Shown here: positions 58,431 through 64,000 of the stretch, one piece after another
Layout: every line of letters starts with the position of its first letter
Position numbering within the stretch: the stretch's first letter is position 1
Origin: Lepidurus packardi
Taxonomy: Eukaryota > Arthropoda > Branchiopoda > Notostraca > Triopsidae
Length of the DNA: 64,000 nt
NCBI GenBank assembly: GCA_023053545.1
Contig: JAKZAN010000006.1
Coordinates: forward strand, 9,456,351-9,520,350
Direction of reading: 5' to 3'
Notes under the pieces: generated by a model
The model's database searches: none
The model's input: only the letters and a program-made list of their open reading frames with translations
Told to the model about the DNA's origin: nothing
Position numbers and translations under genes: made by a program

Positions 58431-60574
58431 ATTAACCCGGTTTTTTTACAGGTAAGTTACACGTTCAAAACAATAAAATATTCATTGGAAAGCAGCTTGG
58501 ATTTATAGGTAAAAAAAACAATTTTTGACCTTATTTTACAAGACAAATTGCTTGTTAAAGATATTAGGGAAATATCGTCTTGGAAGACTTCGTTATAGAG
58601 TTAAGCTCCATTTTGCTGTAATAGTTTTGCTTCATTTCACTTTAATATGCAAACTGTAGCTTAACTTAGTTTCATTCGGTTTACCTCAGATTAATTTAGC
58701 TCACCATTCAATTCAATTCAATCGTAATTCAATTATTGTGGTTTATGTTAGATAGCATTATAGTTTGATTTAGTTTACTCCAGTTCACATGAATTATACT
58801 TTAAGCTATAGTTTACTTTAATAGTTAGGTTTACAGAAAACTATATTTTAATTTACTGTAGTTTTCATTTATCTTACGATTAACTTTTACTTAAGTTAAC
58901 CTTATTTTAAGTTTATTGTGGTTACGATTATAAGCTATAGTAACGGTTATCGATAACTACTTTCTTTCTTACTTTTATCCTTAAAGACATATCTATATAT
59001 TGTCCCAAGTGAACTTTTGGACAAAATTATAAGATTTACATATCGCTTTTGCAAATGAGAGGACATTTTACCTTCAATTTTAGGCTTTCAAGTAAGAGTT
59101 TATTATCTTCTACATATATCAGATTCCCATGTCTAAGAAAGCCACGTGTGTGAATAACCTCTTACGGTTTTAATTGTTTGAGAAGGTTAGCTTCTATAAT
59201 TTGGTAGTCTGTCGTTGATCGTGCCGTTTTTTTCCACGTGGTTTCCGCTTTTCATTACCCTTCATGAGAAGTTTCCCCAGTGTAAGAAATGAAGTCTGCA
59301 AAATGAAAACAAAAAATCTCACCAAAACTTTTCCCTACCCACAGCCACAGCCCCATCAAACTTTTTTAGGTTTATCACAAAACAATGCAACAGCCTATAG
59401 TCAATTTAACCAAGTGAATCCCTGTTGTGCAACTTTTGGGTAAGCTTTTAGGCATGTCGGTTTACCAAAACAAAAGCAATAAAACTCAAACTGCATAGAA
59501 AGCAAAAAGCCTGTGTAGATATACCTTTTCCAATAACGCGACATAACGATTGTAAGGCCAAACATACAAGAAATTCTAAGACAAGCATTAAGGCTGTATA
59601 TTGAAGCCCGGAAACTTCGAAACTCCCAAAATCGCAGATGGGACTTTTTGGTATACAGTTCCCACATGATGCCAAGACGGTATCATACCGTTTTTCCCAT
59701 CACACGTCGTTCTCATTCTCACACATATACTCTCATACACACACAGAACACCGGTCCCAAGACGAAAAGCAGAAAAAAAATCCAAAACTTCCTTGGCGTT
59801 TTAATAAGATGCCTATTGAAATCCCTCCACCGAGCTTTATACACTTCGGTTGTGTGTATGTACCATTAGGCAATCCAACGGAGTGCAAACCAGCCGAATG
59901 TTCTTCATAAAAAAAAGGTGCTCTTGAAGCTCTTGTGAACCAAACTTTTTTTCTCGCTATCCTGGGAGGCCCCCTTCGTAAGTCCTCTAATATATTCTCT
60001 TCAAGACATCGTGGACGTCTCCGCATATAATTCCTTGGTCGGTTCACACAAACTTTTTTTTTCATTTTTTTTTAAATGGCCAACTTTCTGTACCCTTGAT
60101 TTCGTTTGTGAATGCGAAACGTATGACGAGTTTTACTTCCCCAGGGAAGTAAAAGTGAAAAAGGCCTGGGAGATGAGCCCATGTTATAGACATGACAATA
60201 GCCCATGGTGAGAACAGAAACTATAAGACTGACCTGCCGCACATCGATAAAGGTAACCCTGGACTTTTCGGTTTCTGGGGTGCTTGCGTTGTGCTATACC
60301 CCCTTAAAATGGGAAGCTTGGGAAAATGACAATCTTTTCCCAAAAACTTGGAGGGGAAAAATAAGTTATATAACGTCTTCGGACCTGGGGACCGATGTTC
60401 CACCCATAACTAATTCCTTAACTGCCAATCGAGAAACCCCCGATTTTCACGACACTATACAGCTAACTGTAGACAAGGGTGTTCCCATGATTATTTAAAC
60501 GGCAGTCCAAACGAAACACAATCTTTCGTCCTATTCTGCTTCTTCATTTTCTTCTTCCCTTGAAGTCTGGATTA

Positions 60575-60745
60575 TTAAGACTAATAGCTAAGCTTGTTAC
60601 ACCCAATATACCTCGAGATGTCGCGCAGTGCTTTGCATGGGTGTTTATGAACGCGCATTACTTCTGCGCATACGTCGAGCGTAACAACTTTACAACCACC
60701 TGCTCAGTTTGCGTTATGATTGTCTTTTCTTTTCTTTTTTAACAA
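60575..60745 (+). mobile_element. Repeat family B copy
   Basis: After ATTATTAA comes GACTAATAGCTAAGCTTGTT, then GTCGCGCAGTG, GAACGCGCATTACTTCTGCG, GTAACAACTTTACAACCACC and TGCTCAGTTTGCGTTATG. It is the best preserved family B copy and the complement of 10985-11145 and 18905-19055. Confidence 0.6.
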
Positions 60746-63573
60746 AATACACTATAAAAATGTCTAGTGTAGGGCATGGCAGTTCTCAGATTACAGATTT
60801 TGCTTTATTTCACGATGGAAAATGATTTGCATTTGTAGATGAAAAATTCATTCGCGTTTTTTAAATTGCTGAAAGCAAAACTGTACAAGTCTTGTACCAG
60901 TTCAAGACATGTGTGTATTAGTAAAAGTATTTGTCTTTTTCTATTAATTTATTAATAATTTTTTTATTTATTTGTTTTTCTATCCTCACTGGAACTGAAT
61001 CTGTTTACCTTATTTTATTGTAATTACTTGCATTTATTGTTTTTTTTTAATTTACAGATAATATGTTTTTGGATAGTTGCGTTTGCAATCATTAATAAGA
61101 TTTTGTTTAATTCCATATTTATTTTTCAAGTATTGTAAGTTTGTATGCATAGTAACTTCAAAATCTTTATTGGCATTTAAGTGTACACAACTTCATTACA
61201 GAATGTAAAGTTATTAAATACTTTTGTTGTTATATAGGCGTCCTAGCTTTTTTCAACATAGTGACTAATTACCAATAATGACATTACGTAAAGACATTAA
61301 TATGGCTTATGAAAAGCGGTAAGAGAAATTGGGATTTCAGTTTAGAAAATGTATACCCTCTGTACACTGCCTATTTAGTTTGCCCCGTCCTCGTGTTGGG
61401 TCCCGCGTCCAAGTAACACGATGTGTTAACAGTTAAAGCCGAGACTTCTAGTTTTCTCATGTGTGTAGCGTCCCATGAAAATCGTGATCCTTATTGCCTG
61501 CTGTTTATTCTCCGATAGTTGAGTGAAAATTCCATCCTTTGCGGGAAAATTTCTGCGGGCAATTTTTTTGCTTGAAATTTTTTTACTAGAAAAATCATAT
61601 ATACCTTGCTGTGCTAAAAGTATCCCAGATTCTTCTCCAAAAGGTATGATATTGCCAAAAGTTTCTTAATAGTTTTACAAATTAGATACATTGTTACCTT
61701 TTATGTTAAGAAAATCTTTTAAGAAATATTTGTGCAAGAACAGTAAAAGTATTGTATTTGTAAAGTTCATAAATCACTAAGTTCGTAAATCACTATTTTG
61801 TTTACAGTATCTTGCGCAATCATTTAGAATGTGAGTCGGCAGTCTTGGTCGTGAATATATGGAATTAAGATATTAAATCTTTATTCAGTAGTCAGTATTA
61901 TACAGCGACAAAGTAGAGAAGTTTAAGGATGTGAGATAAATGGTTATATGTCCTTATTCAATCCAGGAACTCATCCGTACTGAGTTTAAGCCCACAACAA
62001 GCCCGGATTTTATGTCCCTGAGAACAATTCCACAGGTCGCGTCCATAAACTGTGTATCGTTTGCTCAATAAGCCAGCGGTTAATTTATGTGACCAAGAAA
62101 AACTGTCAGGAAAAGAAAAGCAGCTGTGTTGCGTAAAAATTCGAGGTTTATGTCGATTGCAGTCTCAATGTGCGGTAAGGGAAAATAGATTTATTGAAGG
62201 TTTTGAAATAGAATGTGCATTTATTCTGGACATTTACATTTATTCTGGACACTATACACGGCGTGTAACACAGTGTAGTATGTTTTCACCTGCTGAACGT
62301 TCCAAGGCTAGAATTTGACTTTCAATTTTACGCAATCCTCGCAATGTAGGATTTAGCCTGAGTCAATACGTATTTTCTTACGCTCTCTAGGAATGAGGGG
62401 TGGAAAAAGTAAATGTAAACCACAGGGAAGCCTTTTCGGGTTTTTGTTCTCAGTACAAAACTTTACTTTTGGGAATATTATAGTAAATGAAGACATTGTT
62501 GTGAAGTTTAGGTTTTAGTTTTCCGTAAAATGTCAGACGCATGGGGCTTGAAATTGTTCTCCTCAGCAGTTGGTTTCTGTGTCTGTAAAAAAATGGATAA
62601 TTACAATTCTTTATTACCATAACGGCGTGACAAAAATATTTAATGGCTATAGGCAGCTTCAGTATTTCTAGTATGATTGTACGAAGTTTCGTAGTAAAGC
62701 GCCTCAAAAATTTTGTCCTAAGTGTAATCTTCCAAGTTCTATTTTCATTATTTTTAAAAGGCATTACAATATGTAATGGTAAGAATGACGTTTTTTTTGT
62801 TGGTACTGTATATTTGTCTATTACGAGTTTCATTAGGCGTAGCGAAATACTTAGTTTTCGATGACAAAGATTGGGGCTGCGCTGTATCTCTCTGTCCTTT
62901 ATTAGGGTGCTAACGAGTCCGGGTTTTTGTTTCTCACGGATTCTGGCGGCCGTTTAACATAGCATTGCGAGACTCCGCAGCAAACTCAAGACTCCCAAGA
63001 GTTCTAAAAGGGAGCGAGGCTCACATTCATTTGCCTGATGTTCTTACACATGGAGGATAAGAAATAGAAGACAAGCGTGGAACATTTCCCATCGGAAATT
63101 CGGAAAAAAAATTACACCGTTCTGTTTTCTTTTTCTTTCCCAGAAAGTGGCGAACCGAAACATACCCAGCACCATTACGGAATTGATAAGAGATACGGGT
63201 ACTGTATAGTAGAGCATGGGAGCCTGTACAGTATAGAAACTCATCCTTAATAGCAGAATTACTTATAGGATAAGAACTCTTGCCGAGAAAGCCAGTAAAA
63301 GGTATACTAATTTAACTTCTTTATAGGACAAATTTAGTATTACCTTTTGTTTGTGCCGAAGCTTGTGTAGATTTCTTGTTTATATTCTTTATATTACGTC
63401 CTCAATCGAACTGTTAAGACAATTTAAAACTTCACTAAACACAACAAAATTGTCTCGCAGACTAGACACCGTATAACTAATTTAGGCCTTCCTATTACCA
63501 AAAACAGTTTGTTTTCTGTAACGTATGAGTTGAAAGATGGAAGAAACTTGAAAAAGGTTTTAGTTCGAAGTAC

Positions 63574-64000
63574 AGTGAAATCCGCTTAAAATGCAACCGA
63601 AGGGACCGAAATATTTCTTCGTGCTAAAAGGAATTAGTGCTAACAGATATATGCAAAAAACCTAGTTAATCCCAAAACTGTCGTGATAACAGAGTTAATA
63701 TTCAAGTTTATATTCGTACATTGACAGTCTATACATTTTAAAGCACAAATAATCCGTTTTAAGGCATTTTAAGACACTGTAAATACAAATTAAATGTTTG
63801 GACTGCCCACGGACTTTTGGGGCGAGAAAGACACAAGTTTGAACTTAAGTCTGGGATGTTGATAAAGCTCTACAACCTTTCCCATTGGCAGAGGGAGACG
63901 GTTGGTAAGTAGACAAAAGTATTCTGTTTTCCAAAATATTTTTTCTTAACAAAACTATCTTGTCGTTCTTACCAGACGCGACATTTTTTCGTGTTAAGTG
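63574..64000 (+). mobile_element. CAGTGAAA-type MITE, second copy, cut by window end
   Basis: Preceded by TA and starting CAGTGAAATCCGCTTAAAAT, it runs as the reverse complement of 34228-34713 to the last base. There TTTCGTGTTAAGTG corresponds to all but about the last 10 nt of the element. Non-coding. It shows that the family moves independently of the Tigger-like host at 33.8 kb. Confidence 0.8.

Larger units (their letters stand above)
48463..64000. other. Right-hand stretch without a supportable gene
   Basis: No chain of exons with recognisable protein could be found. It contains family A and B elements, a foldback MITE at 54163-54332, CT and TA microsatellites, long T/G and C runs near 50.0, 54.7 and 55.3 kb, degenerate repeats at 57.98-58.43 kb, and the start of a CAGTGAAA-type MITE at 63574. 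If the exon at 48396 is real, most of this may be its introns. Confidence 0.5.

Noticed and set aside
62450-62833. 127-codon minus-strand frame
   Set aside because: Lys/Ile/Phe-rich translation of AT-rich DNA, no domain, no splice context.

Overview
The window is animal nuclear DNA, most likely from an arthropod. Coding regions are split by GT..AG introns, many only 48-95 bp long and a few of several kb. The Cdk4/6 exon carries the arthropod-like block [14 protein letters not shown], and the Hsc70 ends in GPTIEEVD. Two U14-like snoRNAs carry a guide block that fits an 18S rRNA containing ACCGCGAATG, as I recall for arthropods. The species cannot be named from this alone. The DNA is AT-rich and non-coding sequence dominates.

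Layout. 1-8.8 kb: the first two coding exons of a Cdk4/6 kinase on the minus strand, separated by a 7.8 kb intron; the rest of the gene lies beyond the left edge. 8.8-25.7 kb: no gene I can support; it holds transposon remnants (a pogo/Tigger-like element, TTAA-flanked elements, a foldback element nested in one of them) and a perfect 38 bp palindrome. 25.9-33.5 kb: a complete 17-exon methionyl-tRNA synthetase gene on the minus strand (964 codons), with an N-terminal GST-like domain and two tandem WHEP domains, and a tRNA-Cys(GCA) gene inside intron 10. 33.8-35.0 kb: a Tigger-like element with a smaller element nested in it. 36.3-40.3 kb: a complete 10-exon COG6 gene on the plus strand. 41.5-43.8 kb: a 3-coding-exon Hsc70/Hsp70 gene on the minus strand, with two perfect heat-shock elements upstream. 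44.9-47.1 kb: a complete 7-exon Abl interactor (Abi) gene on the minus strand. 48.4 kb: a probable first coding exon on the plus strand, unidentified. 48.5-64 kb: no gene I can support, only repeats.

The genes are single-copy housekeeping genes without an operon-like relationship: cell-cycle entry (Cdk4/6), translation (MARS1, tRNA-Cys), Golgi tethering (COG6), protein folding (Hsc70) and actin regulation (Abi, WAVE complex). MARS1 and COG6 are divergent, COG6 and Hsc70 are convergent, and Abi and Hsc70 are tandem.

The strongest observation beyond the gene list is a pair of U14-like C/D snoRNAs. One is in the first coding intron of Hsc70 and the other just upstream, probably in a 5' UTR intron. 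This matches the vertebrate arrangement in which U14 is hosted by Hsc70 introns. Both copies here appear to have lost the usual U14 guide next to box D. All exon boundaries were read by eye from splice consensus and reading frame; the summed exon lengths of MARS1, COG6, Hsc70 and Abi are each divisible by three and give family-typical lengths.
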